Below, piece after piece: positions 17,367-26,181 of a DNA stretch of 64,000 nt; position 1 is the stretch's first letter; each line of letters opens with the position of its first letter. A program made the translations under genes and the position numbers. The stretch spans positions 41,265-105,264 of the forward strand of contig NZ_JWIB01000031.1 of assembly GCF_000813425.1 (NCBI RefSeq), in the 5' to 3' direction. The notes beneath the pieces were generated by a model. It had not been told where the DNA came from. It was given only the letters and a program-made list of their open reading frames with translations, and did not search any database. This stretch comes from Sporosarcina sp. ZBG7A (GTDB taxonomy: Bacteria; Bacillota; Bacilli; Bacillales_A; Planococcaceae).

Positions 17367-18386
17367 TCAGTCTTTCATTTTCGGATCGAGCGCATCACGT
17401 AAACCATCACCAATTAGGTTAAAGGCAATCATTAAAATACTAATGACAAGGGATGGGAACAATAATACATAAGGTTGGAATTCCATAACTTTAAAGCCAT
17501 CATTAATGAGTGTACCTAGTGAAGCAGAAGGCGGTTGTAAACCAAGTCCAATGAAACTAAGGAACGCTTCAAAGAATATTGCACTTGGAATTGTAAACAT
17601 CGTATTAATGACAATAATCCCCAACACGTTGGGCAACAAATGCTTTGAAATGATCTTAGAATCATTCGATCCTAAAGTTCTAGCAGCTAAAACAAATTCT
17701 TGGTTTTTAAATTTCAGGATTTGAGCACGTACAATACGTGACATTCCAATCCATCCGGTAATGGAAATAGCGATAATGATCGCCATGAGACCTGGTTCCA
17801 TGATCATAAGCATGAGAATAACAACAATCAATGTTGGAATACCGATTAAAATCTCAACAATTCGTTGCATGACGTCATCTGTTCTACCGCCGAAGTAACC
17901 AGAAATTCCTCCGTAAATTACACCAATAACCAAGTCAATCATTGCAGCAACGAATGCAATTAGCAGTGAAATTTGAGTTCCTTCCCAAAGGCGTGTAAAT
18001 AAGTCACGACCTAAACCGTCTGTTCCGAACCAATAATACTCATCAACCTTTTTCATAGCATACAAATCTACTTTTTCACCACTTAAGTTCCCGACCCCAT
18101 CCATAATTCCGAGGTTTTCAATCCCCTGCATTTTAGGAGGAAGGTTTGCGTGTCTTAAATTTTGAGTAGTGCCGTCATGACCGTTCAAATGTGGTCCTAT
18201 TAATGCCATGATTACTACCAAAACAAGTACAACCATACTAATGATAGCTGCTTTGTTTTTACGAAGGCGCAACCAAGCATCTTGCCAGAAACTTAAACTT
18301 GGTTTCTCAATACGTTCAGCTTTTGAGCTATCAATATGGATCCGTTCAAATTGTTCTTGTGGCAGCTGTTCGATATCTTTTTTCAT
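17367..18386 (-). CDS. oppC: Oligopeptide ABC transporter permease OppC
   Basis: The 339-residue permease has a long cytoplasmic N-terminus, a first helix at about residues 38-60 (AAIISMVVLVLVVIMALIG), an OppC-type extracellular insert, then five more helices. The EAA loop includes AARTLGSNDSKIISKHLLPN. With OppB it forms the peptide channel. Its start codon overlaps the oppB stop by one base. Confidence 0.92.
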   Translation of the reverse strand: MKKDIEQLPQEQFERIHIDSSKAERIEKPSLSFWQDAWLRLRKNKAAIISMVVLVLVVIMALIGPHLNGHDGTTQNLRHANLPPKMQGIENLGIMDGVGNLSGEKVDLYAMKKVDEYYWFGTDGLGRDLFTRLWEGTQISLLIAFVAAMIDLVIGVIYGGISGYFGGRTDDVMQRIVEILIGIPTLIVVILMLMIMEPGLMAIIIAISITGWIGMSRIVRAQILKFKNQEFVLAARTLGSNDSKIISKHLLPNVLGIIVINTMFTIPSAIFFEAFLSFIGLGLQPPSASLGTLINDGFKVMEFQPYVLLFPSLVISILMIAFNLIGDGLRDALDPKMKD

Positions 18387-19318
18387 TATGCTTTCCCTCC
18401 AGCCACGCGGATACGAGGGTCAATGACACCATATAAAATATCCACAATAAAGATGACAACAATTAGGAATGCTGAGAAGAATAATGTCGTGCCCATAATT
18501 GTTGCAAAGTCGTTCACCATAATAGAAGAAACAAACTGCTCACCGATTCCAGGGATTGCAAATATTTGCTCAACGACAAGTGAACCTGTTACTAAACCTG
18601 CTGCTACCGGACCTAAAACAGTTATCAAAGGAATCAATGCATTTCGGAATGCATGTTTAAATGCAATTTCAAAACCATTTGCCCCTTTGGCTTTTGCAAG
18701 CGTAATGTAATCTGATCCCATAACTTCAATCATTTCTGTACGGATGAAACGTGCAGATAATGCTAGAGGTCCCATGGCTAATGCGAGAGATGGAAGGACA
18801 CTAGATTTCCAGCCATCATTCCATAGTCCGACAGGTAGAAGGTGCCACTGTGAAGCAACGTAATACTGAAGAAGAGTTGCAAATACGAATGAAGGAATCG
18901 AAATTCCTAATATCGCAAAAAAGGTACTTCCATAATCCCAGAAGGTATTTTGTTTCAGTGCTGCAATCATACCGAGCAATATCCCAACTATCGTTCCGAA
19001 AACCATTGCTTGGGCTCCGAGTATAAAGGATGGTTTCATACGTGAAGCCAGTAGATCATTTACGCTTTTTCCTTTGAACGCAAATGATGTTCCTAAGTCA
19101 CCTTTAGCCAAGTTCTTCATATAGATTGCATACTGAACAGGTTTGGGTTTATCAATTCCATATTTTTTCTCAACAATAGCTTTTTGCGTGTCATTCAATT
19201 TGCTGTATGACGCAATGGGTGATCCCGGTAACGTTTGCATTAAGAAAAATGTAGCAGTCGCAATGAGAAACATTGTGATGAACATATAAATTATTCGTTT
19301 TCCAATATATTTAACCAT
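18386..19318 (-). CDS. oppB: Oligopeptide ABC transporter permease OppB
   Basis: The 310-residue permease has six predicted helices. The start (YIGKRIIYMFITMFLIATATFFLMQ) and the EAA loop (LAKAKGANGFEIAFKHAFRNALIP) are those of OppB/DppB proteins. It is the first gene after a 164-base gap containing a hairpin, so its expression is probably lower than that of oppA. Confidence 0.92.
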   Translation of the reverse strand: MVKYIGKRIIYMFITMFLIATATFFLMQTLPGSPIASYSKLNDTQKAIVEKKYGIDKPKPVQYAIYMKNLAKGDLGTSFAFKGKSVNDLLASRMKPSFILGAQAMVFGTIVGILLGMIAALKQNTFWDYGSTFFAILGISIPSFVFATLLQYYVASQWHLLPVGLWNDGWKSSVLPSLALAMGPLALSARFIRTEMIEVMGSDYITLAKAKGANGFEIAFKHAFRNALIPLITVLGPVAAGLVTGSLVVEQIFAIPGIGEQFVSSIMVNDFATIMGTTLFFSAFLIVVIFIVDILYGVIDPRIRVAGGKA

Positions 19319-19422
19319 GGTGCACCTCCAGATCTATGTACCACTACTCTATGTGAAACCAATTGACGGTTAGTTTTCAGAATGAAAGCACTTACAAAAA
19401 ATTCGCAATACTTGATATTATT

Positions 19423-19459
19423 AAAAAGAGAGCATATGGCGAACAATCACCATATACTC
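19423..19459 (-). terminator. Hairpin between oppA and oppB, probably a partial terminator
   Basis: On the minus strand, GAGTATATGG pairs with CCATATGCTC around a 10-base centre, followed by CTTTTT. Its place after the binding-protein gene and before the permease genes suggests it trims transcription so that OppA is made in excess. Confidence 0.65.
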
Positions 19460-19482
19460 CCCGTTATTCAGCTACCTAACGT

Positions 19483-21207
19483 TTACTCTTTACCTGAAAT
19501 ATATGCCCACTTGTAGCTATAGTCAGCACCGAATGGGTGACTTACTAAACCTTTAAAGTGTGGTTTTTCAAGGAAAATCAATCCACGCTGATAAATCGGA
19601 GCAATCGCTGCATCATCTTCTAAAAGAATTTTCTCAGCTTTTGCAAATGCTTCATAACGTTCTTGTGGCTTCAATGCAAGTTCTGCTTTAGAATCAGCAA
19701 TCAACTTGTCGTATTCTTTGTTAGAGTAAGACATTAAGTTGTTTGTACCATCTGTAACGAACAAGTCAAGGAATGAGATAGGGTCTTGGAAGTCAGGTCC
19801 CCAACCAGAAATTTGGATATCATAATCTTGCGTATCATCCAACTCAAGACGTACTGCAAATGGAACTTCTTTAAGTTTGATAGTCAAACCTTCTAGATTT
19901 GTTTCGAGCTGTGACTTGAAGTACTCGTCCATTTTCTTAGAAAGATCAGTATCTCCACCTAGGATTTCAAGTTCAAGTGAATCTACTCCAAGCTCTTTCA
20001 ATCCTTTTTCCCAGAATTCTTTAGCTTCTTCAACGTTGTAAGTCAAGTGATCACCACTGATATCGCGGAAATCTTTTTGGCTTTCGTCAAAAGCAAAGTC
20101 TTTTGGTACTAGGAAGTTTGCAGGGAGTGAACCGTTAGCTAAAACGACATCTGCAAGGTCTTCTTTTTGGAATGATTTTGCGATTGCTTTACGGATATTA
20201 ACGTTAGCAAGTGGTGTTTCTTCTTTTTTAAGTTTCTTTTGGTTGAACTTCATGTAGAATACAGAAGTTTCCGGTTGAAGGACAGCTTCTGGATCTGTTG
20301 AATATTGCATTGCTAAGTCGCCAGATACTCCAGCACGGTCAAGCTTACCATCTTTGTAAAGTTTAACAGCAGTTGCTGAATCTTGAACAACGTTTACGTT
20401 GATTTGTGTAAGTTTAACGTTTTCAGCATCCCAATACTCATCGTTCTTTTTATAAGACCAGCTTCCGCCAGTACCGTCCCAATCAGTTAGTGTGAATGGT
20501 CCGTTATAAAGAAGGTTATCAGAGTTTGTTGCGTATGCATCGCCTTTAGATGTAACAAATTCTTCTTTTTGTGGGTAGAATGTTCCGAATGACATCAATG
20601 AAAGGAAATATGGAACTGGACGCTCAAGCGTTACTTCCAAAGTCTTTTCATCTTTCGCAACGATTCCAAGTTCTTTCTTATCCATTTTACCTTCACTGAT
20701 AGCAGTAGCGTTCTTAACAGTACCAGACATCATGAATGGTCCATAAGGTGATCCAGTTGCAGGATCGATTGCACGCTGCCAAGCAAATACGAAATCTTCA
20801 GCAGTTACAGGTGTTCCATCAGACCATTTTGCATCGCGAAGTTTGAACGTATAAGTAAGTCCATCTTCACTTTCAGTTGCTTCTTCAGAAGCCATTGCTG
20901 GAATAGCCTTGTTCTCTTGGTCTAAACGGTAAAGACCTTCGTTTACGTTATTCAATACGTTGAATCCTACTGCATCTTCAACGATTGCAGAGTCAACAGA
21001 AGGGATTGCAGCAGATTCAGCTAAGTTCAAAATTTGCTCAGCGTCTGGCTCACCGTCTTCTTTTTTAGGTGTTTCAGTTGCATTGTCATCTTTACTACCA
21101 TCTTTTGAAGCGTCTTCTTCTTTTTCGTCCGCACCGCCACAAGCAGCAAGGAAGATACTTAGTACTAATGTCATTGCCATTAGTAACAACCATTTTGTGT
21201 TCTTCAA
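19483..21207 (-). CDS. oppA: Oligopeptide-binding lipoprotein OppA
   Basis: The 574-residue precursor has a lipoprotein signal with lipobox LAAC (Cys23) followed by an acidic, Lys-rich linker to about residue 55. The body is an SBP_bac_5-type peptide-binding domain: LNNVNEGLYRLDQ, LTYTFKLRDAKWSDGTPVTAEDFVFAWQR in the family's signature region, and SGWGPDFQDPISFLDLF. It captures peptides outside the cell and may also supply signalling peptides, as Opp does in Bacillus. It is the first gene of the operon with a clear promoter. Confidence 0.93.
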   Translation of the reverse strand: MKNTKWLLLMAMTLVLSIFLAACGGADEKEEDASKDGSKDDNATETPKKEDGEPDAEQILNLAESAAIPSVDSAIVEDAVGFNVLNNVNEGLYRLDQENKAIPAMASEEATESEDGLTYTFKLRDAKWSDGTPVTAEDFVFAWQRAIDPATGSPYGPFMMSGTVKNATAISEGKMDKKELGIVAKDEKTLEVTLERPVPYFLSLMSFGTFYPQKEEFVTSKGDAYATNSDNLLYNGPFTLTDWDGTGGSWSYKKNDEYWDAENVKLTQINVNVVQDSATAVKLYKDGKLDRAGVSGDLAMQYSTDPEAVLQPETSVFYMKFNQKKLKKEETPLANVNIRKAIAKSFQKEDLADVVLANGSLPANFLVPKDFAFDESQKDFRDISGDHLTYNVEEAKEFWEKGLKELGVDSLELEILGGDTDLSKKMDEYFKSQLETNLEGLTIKLKEVPFAVRLELDDTQDYDIQISGWGPDFQDPISFLDLFVTDGTNNLMSYSNKEYDKLIADSKAELALKPQERYEAFAKAEKILLEDDAAIAPIYQRGLIFLEKPHFKGLVSHPFGADYSYKWAYISGKE

Positions 21208-21254
21208 GTTATAGCCCCCTTTTTTATAATTGTCTGAAGAATTAACACTATTTC

Positions 21255-21282
21255 ATTATACAATTAAATTCTCTTAAGTCAA
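21255..21282 (-). promoter_or_regulatory. opp operon promoter
   Basis: On the minus strand, TTGACT (21282-21277) and TATAAT (21260-21255) are separated by 16 bases, about 50 bases before oppA. Confidence 0.65.
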
Positions 21283-21450
21283 AGTGTTTTTGAAAGAAAT
21301 TTTACTAGACACAACCAATAGACGAATGCGAATTGTCCATAAATTGTGTCGGTAAGCGGTTTCTTACATGTTTTCTCTTTGTAAAAGTTGTAATAGTATT
21401 GTATTATACATAGTGATTACATACAAGATTCAGAAAAAGAGGTTAGAAAT

Positions 21451-21795
21451 TTGAAAAAAATCACTCTGTTGTTTTTATTCGGTCAATTTGTTATTTTCAT
21501 TCTATCTTTTCTTTCAAAAGAAGGAATGTCGTTGTTGTCATACATCAATAGCTCATTCTATGTTGGAGGGCTATTGCTGTTTGTAGGAGGAATTATCTAC
21601 ATCTTCCGGACAGGATCATTTGATTTTTTCAATAGAAGTATGAGGAAAGTAATTTCTTTTAAGCATACAAAAGAAGACTTGGAGTCCATGCGCTCACCTT
21701 CAGAAGTGTTTTCCAAGAGCCCTAGGGTGTTTTTCCTAACTGGAATCCCGATTTTTATTATGATGTTCATCGCAATGGCTTTCTACTATAGTTGA
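21451..21795 (+). CDS. DUF3899 family small membrane protein
   Basis: The 114-residue protein has three hydrophobic helices (about residues 3-22, 36-53 and 92-112) with a basic loop between the second and third. The pattern and the N-terminal KKITLLFLFGQFVIFILSF match DUF3899 proteins of Bacillales, whose role is unknown. It starts with TTG after AAGAGG. It is divergent from oppA and separate from the DUF948 pair that follows. Confidence 0.7.
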   Translation: MKKITLLFLFGQFVIFILSFLSKEGMSLLSYINSSFYVGGLLLFVGGIIYIFRTGSFDFFNRSMRKVISFKHTKEDLESMRSPSEVFSKSPRVFFLTGIPIFIMMFIAMAFYYS

Positions 21796-21894
21796 ACTTG
21801 CATGTCCTGGAGTGTTTATGCACAATGGAATAGTGGTACAACTAGGTATGTGGGTTAAGTAGCACACGACAGTCAGAATGGAGTGGGTTGTGGA

Positions 21895-22416
21895 ATGGAA
21901 ATTCTTTTGTATGTAAGTGCAGCGATTGCCGCACTATCACTTCTTCTCATCGCAATATTCGTTATCATTACTTTAAAAAGCGCTAAAGCGACGATGAATG
22001 AAGTATCCGAAACATTAACAACTATGCAAGGCAAGTTAAACGGGATTACTGATCAAGCAAACGAACTACTTGCGAATACGAACCGCATTACAGAAGATGT
22101 AGAACGTAAAATGCAATCATTGAACAGTGTTTCAAAGACAGCTGAAAAATTGGACGATTCAACGGTACATATGAATAAGTCATTTCAATCACTGTCTGAA
22201 CAGATCAGTAATCCTGATCCAAAGTACAAGGACCTGATGCAGAAAGCGAATACCATTACAGGAATTGCCGCTAGTATCTATTTCCGAGCTAAAAGGGAAA
22301 AATCAAAACAAACAAACGCTTCTTATCCCACCAAACAGAACAAACGAAAAAAAGAGAGACTGGACTTACTCCCCTCTCCCCAAAAGAGATTGCCTGAACC
22401 GAAACAGAAAAACTAA
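21895..22416 (+). CDS. DUF948-type membrane-anchored coiled-coil protein A
   Basis: The 173-residue protein has one N-terminal helix (about residues 4-28), then a heptad-rich region of about 90 residues (KSAKATMNEVSETLTTMQGK and onward) and a basic low-complexity tail (RKKERLDLLPSPQKRLPEPK). This is the DUF948 layout seen in general-stress proteins such as YtxG; function unknown. ATG 21895 is preferred over GTG 21883 because GGAGTGG lies eight bases before it. It forms a pair with the gene 16 bases downstream, and the pair is mirrored at 23004-23991. Confidence 0.7.
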   Translation: MEILLYVSAAIAALSLLLIAIFVIITLKSAKATMNEVSETLTTMQGKLNGITDQANELLANTNRITEDVERKMQSLNSVSKTAEKLDDSTVHMNKSFQSLSEQISNPDPKYKDLMQKANTITGIAASIYFRAKREKSKQTNASYPTKQNKRKKERLDLLPSPQKRLPEPKQKN

Positions 22417-22432
22417 CTTAGAGGTGATGTAG

Positions 22433-22879
22433 ATGGATTGGATGGGTATCGGTGTATTGGTCATCGGAATCGCCTTTGCAGTTTTAGTCGTGATTCTGAT
22501 CAAACCTCTCAAGAACCTTGGAGACGTTATGGAGAACTTGAAACAGACAACTGAAAAGTTGCCCAATGTAATGGATGACGTAACGGGACAAGCACAGATC
22601 GTTTTGAATACGAGTAATGAAACAATTGGTAACGTGAACCAGCAAGTAAATGAAATCACTCCTCTTTTCAAGATTGTTGGAGATACTGGAGAGGCCGCTC
22701 GTACTCTTACACAAAGTGCGTTAAGTAAATCGAACACGTTGAAAGAGAATACCGGAGATGCAGCAAACTTAACTCGACGTAAAAAATATCAAGGGTTATA
22801 TGGTTTCCTGTCATTCCTGTTCTATCTTCAACAAAACAAAAAAGAAATGAAGACAGAAGCTGAACTTCTTAAGAAATAA
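22433..22879 (+). CDS. DUF948 family protein B
   Basis: The 148-residue protein has an N-terminal membrane helix (MGIGVLVIGIAFAVLVVILI) and a coiled-coil-like region with VNQQVNEITPLFKIVGDTGEAARTL at about residues 65-90, the best-conserved part of DUF948. Its closest local relative is the minus-strand gene at 23004-23555, with VNEKLGNLTPMFEVVGDVGNTTRNL at the same place. It has AGAGGTGAT upstream and a strong terminator after it. Confidence 0.75.
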   Translation: MDWMGIGVLVIGIAFAVLVVILIKPLKNLGDVMENLKQTTEKLPNVMDDVTGQAQIVLNTSNETIGNVNQQVNEITPLFKIVGDTGEAARTLTQSALSKSNTLKENTGDAANLTRRKKYQGLYGFLSFLFYLQQNKKEMKTEAELLKK

Positions 22880-22884
22880 GTTGT

Positions 22885-22915
22885 AAGCCGGTGCCAATGA
22901 GCACCGGCTTTTTAT
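22885..22915 (+). terminator. Terminator of the plus-strand DUF948 pair
   Basis: AAGCCGGTGC (22885-22894) pairs with GCACCGGCTT (22901-22910), followed by TTTAT. Confidence 0.85.
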
Positions 22916-22968
22916 GTCTGTTTTGATATCAGTTTGGGACGCTCACCTTTATCAAATTTCTCCAAACA

Positions 22969-22993
22969 AAAACGCCGGCAACTGCCAGCGTTT
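22969..22993 (-). terminator. Terminator of the minus-strand DUF948 pair
   Basis: On the minus strand, AACGCTGGC pairs with GCCGGCGTT, allowing one mismatch, and is followed by TTTT. Confidence 0.75.
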
Positions 22994-23003
22994 CTCCAAA
23001 CTC

Positions 23004-23555
23004 TTATAAATCCTCTTTCACATACTTACCGGATTTTGCAGCAACCGCTGCTTCTGCTTTCATCCGTTGAATGTCATTTGCCCGTTGCTCCCCTTCACCG
23101 AGTAAAGTTCCTGGTCGTGGATAGCTTGACGATTTTTTAATCGCTGTGCTCTTACGTACTGCAAAATAGCCTAGAGCTACTGTTCCATAGAGGCCACCAA
23201 CCGATTTGTTACGAGTGCTCTCGTCCAAACCGTCTACTTTACGTTTCCCAGCATCTGTCACGTTATGAAGTGAAGCAGTTAAATTGCGTGTCGTATTTCC
23301 AACATCACCAACTACTTCAAACATCGGAGTCAAGTTGCCCAATTTCTCATTAACATCAGACAATGTATCATTTGAATGTCGTATCAGCTGTCCCGTTTCA
23401 CCCAATATTCCTTCAAGTTGGTCTGGCATTTGTTCGAGCGTTTTGTTCACTCCGCCGAGTGTACCTGCAACACCATTCAACACTCGCGCTATGTAAATCG
23501 CAAGAATGAGAAAGGCGACTCCTATTAGGAGTACTCCAATTCCGGTTAAACTCAT
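23004..23555 (-). CDS. DUF948 family protein B', paralogue of 22433-22879
   Basis: The 183-residue protein has an N-terminal helix (TGIGVLLIGVAFLILAIYIA) followed by a long amphipathic region. Residues aligned with its paralogue include SDVNEKLGNLTPMFEVVGD, and its C-terminus carries an extra 35 residues rich in Ala, Glu and Lys. ATG 23555, six bases after GGAGGG, is preferred over ATG 23561, which abuts that site. It sits 13 bases downstream of gene A' (23569-23991). Confidence 0.75.
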   Translation of the reverse strand: MSLTGIGVLLIGVAFLILAIYIARVLNGVAGTLGGVNKTLEQMPDQLEGILGETGQLIRHSNDTLSDVNEKLGNLTPMFEVVGDVGNTTRNLTASLHNVTDAGKRKVDGLDESTRNKSVGGLYGTVALGYFAVRKSTAIKKSSSYPRPGTLLGEGEQRANDIQRMKAEAAVAAKSGKYVKEDL

Positions 23556-23568
23556 CTTCATCCCTCCA

Positions 23569-23991
23569 TCATTTCGTTACATTTTCAGCTTTCTTCCATG
23601 TAGAGAAAAGGCTTGAAGCAAACTCTGCTACCTGGATAAGCCCAACAAAAGGCTTAGTACCTGGTAAATCCGGTTGCTTAGCATAACTCTTAACCATCCC
23701 ATGTACACTTTCTGAAGCTGTGTACGCAGTATCTCCAAGGTTTTTCGCAGTTTCTGCAACGCTGTTTAAAGCATCTAATTTCATTTGTACATCAGTTGCC
23801 GAAGTTCTCGCCTCGACAATTGTCAGCTCTAATTCTTTAATGGAGACATCGGCTTGGTCTGCCATTCGGTTCGCAGTACTCCCAACAGTCGTCAGCAGTC
23901 CAGAAATTCGTGATAGTACAATACATAAATAAATTGCGAAGATCGCGAACGATACGGCGAGTAAAAACACGCCAATATGGACAAATGTCAT
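23569..23991 (-). CDS. DUF948-type membrane protein A', paralogue of 21895-22416
   Basis: The 140-residue protein has one N-terminal membrane helix and a helical region in which KLDALNSVAETAKNLGDTAY matches KMQSLNSVSKTAEKLDDSTV of the plus-strand gene A. It lacks the basic tail of A. The ATG follows GGAGGG. With B' it forms a two-gene unit that is the mirror image of the A-B unit, the two converging on a pair of terminators. Confidence 0.7.
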   Translation of the reverse strand: MTFVHIGVFLLAVSFAIFAIYLCIVLSRISGLLTTVGSTANRMADQADVSIKELELTIVEARTSATDVQMKLDALNSVAETAKNLGDTAYTASESVHGMVKSYAKQPDLPGTKPFVGLIQVAEFASSLFSTWKKAENVTK

Positions 23992-24133
23992 TCAGCAATC
24001 CCTCCTTCCTACTTGTGTATACCACAAAATGTGTTGTAGTATGCATCATAATGTCTTGAATCCACTTAAATTCACGCTTTTTGTCCACATTCATATTTTA
24101 GCTTACAATAAAGAGAAAGGAGTTGAAAGTTTA

Positions 24134-24475
24134 GTGTATATTCATGGACAAAATGTTCTTGGAATCCAAGTCGATTCTGAAACGAGATGTGCGCATTATC
24201 ATAAAGAAATCGACCGTATCGCCATTAAATTTTATTGCTGCAATCAGTATTTCCCTTGTTATGAATGTCATGCACAATGTGGATGTGATCAGCCAAAGCC
24301 ATGGCCCAAAAATACCTTTGACCAAAAAGCCGTTTTGTGTGGCGGTTGCGGACACGAGTTAACTGTTGCACAATATTTAAACTGCCAATCCAACTGTCCT
24401 AACTGTCACCGTACCTTCAATCCAGGATGCAGCCTACATGCACACTTGTACTTTGAAACAGAAAAAGGCTCCTAA
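24134..24475 (+). CDS. CHY zinc-finger protein
   Basis: The 113-residue protein is built around the CHY-type zinc finger: CAHYHKEIDRIAIKFYCC, CYECHAQC, the LCGGCGHELT knuckle, then SNCPNCHRTFNPGCSLHAHLYF. About fourteen Cys/His ligands could hold three zinc ions. In eukaryotes the domain occurs in ubiquitin ligases; stand-alone bacterial versions are of unknown role. The frame runs further upstream, but GTG 24134, with AAAGGAG ahead of it, starts VYIHGQNVLG close to the domain edge. Confidence 0.8.
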   Translation: MYIHGQNVLGIQVDSETRCAHYHKEIDRIAIKFYCCNQYFPCYECHAQCGCDQPKPWPKNTFDQKAVLCGGCGHELTVAQYLNCQSNCPNCHRTFNPGCSLHAHLYFETEKGS

Positions 24476-24487
24476 CAGACGAAGGAT

Positions 24488-26080
24488 TCAATTACCAATT
24501 ATTTTTGTATAATCTGTTCTCAACGTGCGTTTCAATACTTTCCCACTAGGATTCTTAGGCAACTCGTTTGTGAACTCTACATACTTAGGTATTTTAAATG
24601 ATGACAATCGTTTTTTGCAAAACTCGATGACCTCGTATTCCTGTATTTTCGAGCCTGCTTTTGGAATGATTATTGCAGTAACTGCTTCAATCCAATAAGA
24701 ATCTGGAATACTAATGACCGCTACTTCGGACACGCCTTCCATTTCATAAATGACTTCCTCGACTTCCCTACTGGAAACGTTGACTCCACCTGTATTAATC
24801 ATATCTTTTTTCCGATCCACAATAGTTAAATAGCCTTCTTCATCCATGATACCCAAATCACCAGTATGAAACCAACCTCCACGAAAAGCTTCGGCTGTTT
24901 TTTCTGCATCGTGCAAATAACCTTTCATCGCATGCGGGGTTCTGTGGACGATTTCACCGAGTTGTCCCCGAGGAACTTCCTCATCCTGATCATTTACAAT
25001 CCTTGTTTGCACATTCAAACTAGGCAATCCTGCTGAGCCAAGTTTTCTTAGTTGGTCTTCAGGCTGCAGTGCAGTCGCGAGAGGCGCGACTTCCGTTTGA
25101 CCATAAAAATTCCAAAGTGATGCACCTGGTAACCGTTCTTTTAATTCTTTCAGGATTTCCATCGGCATAATCGCAGCGCCATAATAACACTTTTTCAAAG
25201 AAGACAAATCCCTTTTATCAAAATCCCTATGACGAAGAAGAGCAATCCACACAGTAGGAGGACAGAACAACAAAGAAGCGCGTTCCTCTTCGATTGTTTG
25301 TAAGATTGTCTCGGGTGATGGGAATTCCAGAATAATTCCAGTTGAACCTAAGTAAACACTCGGTCCTAGGAAGACGTGCAATTGCGCACTGTGGTACAGG
25401 GGTAGCGCATGTATGACGATATCTTCTGCGCTCATTTTTCCATCGATAATGCTGCTAACATATTCACTAATTAAACTTTTATGGCTGAGCATCACACCTT
25501 TAGGCCGCGACTCAGTACCGCTTGTATACAAAACCTGTGCAACATCATCGTCTTCGATTTGAATATCCGGGAGAGCGGTGGATTGATCTTTGCGAATGCT
25601 GTTTATAGAAGTCCATTGTTCAGGTGCGTATTCATCAGACTGTCCAATGATTACTTTTTTCTCAACTTCGTGTCGTACCAATGATTGGTCCATAACTGCA
25701 GTGAATTCTTTTGAAGCAAACACTGCATGAATCCGGGCATGTTCAATAATGTAACTAATCTCGTCTTTAGTGAGCATATAATTGATAGGGACCATTATCG
25801 TTCCAATGCGCCCTAAGGCAAAGTTAAGAACTACAAAATCTAAACTGTTTCTAGACATGACAGTGACAAAGTCACCTTTCTTTATTCCATTCGACAATAG
25901 CCCGTGTGCTGTGCGATTTACTAAGACATCCAACTCTTCATAGGTAAGGCGCTGAGTTTTAAAGACAAGTGCAAGCTTTGTTGGAAACCGTTCACTCGTT
26001 CGAAGTAGTAAATCACCTAACGTATTTCTTCGTACAGACTGTACATGATCGATAAGTCCATCAACATTGAATTGACTAGT
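24488..26080 (-). CDS. Acyl-CoA synthetase (class I adenylate-forming ligase)
   Basis: The 530-residue enzyme activates a carboxylic acid with ATP and joins it to CoA. Visible are the phosphate-binding loop VLYTSGTESRPKGVMLSH, the YGQTE motif (WNFYGQTEVAPLA), the hinge GDLGIMDEEGYLTIVDRKKDMI with GVNVSSREVEE, and the catalytic Lys in NPSGKVLKR near the end. Overall it resembles long-chain fatty-acid and related CoA ligases; chain length cannot be read. ATG 26080, six bases after AGGAGG, is chosen over the TTG at 26098. It stands alone, 12 bases from the convergent zinc-finger gene. Confidence 0.88.
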   Translation of the reverse strand, partial: TSQFNVDGLIDHVQSVRRNTLGDLLLRTSERFPTKLALVFKTQRLTYEELDVLVNRTAHGLLSNGIKKGDFVTVMSRNSLDFVVLNFALGRIGTIMVPINYMLTKDEISYIIEHARIHAVFASKEFTAVMDQSLVRHEVEKKVIIGQSDEYAPEQWTSINSIRKDQSTALPDIQIEDDDVAQVLYTSGTESRPKGVMLSHKSLISEYVSSIIDGKMSAEDIVIHALPLYHSAQLHVFLGPSVYLGSTGIILEFPSPETILQTIEEERASLLFCPPTVWIALLRHRDFDKRDLSSLKKCYYGAAIMPMEILKELKERLPGASLWNFYGQTEVAPLATALQPEDQLRKLGSAGLPSLNVQTRIVNDQDEEVPRGQLGEIVHRTPHAMKGYLHDAEKTAEAFRGGWFHTGDLGIMDEEGYLTIVDRKKDMINTGGVNVSSREVEEVIYEMEGVSEVAVISIPDSYWIEAVTAIIIPKAGSKIQEYEVIEFCKKRLSSFKIPKYVEFTNELPKNPSGKVLKRTLRTDYTKIIGN

Positions 26081-26139
26081 CATCAACATCCTCCTCAATA
26101 ATAGATACTTATTTTAATGATAATTCAGATAACTAACTA

Positions 26140-26181
26140 AAACAAGAGGAGCAGATGCTTTTAATAGCAATCTGCTCCTCT
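26140..26181 (-). terminator. Terminator of the two-component operon
   Basis: AGAGGAGCAGAT (26145-26156) and ATCTGCTCCTCT (26170-26181) form a perfect 12-bp stem. On the minus strand it is followed by TGTTTTAG. Confidence 0.85.
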
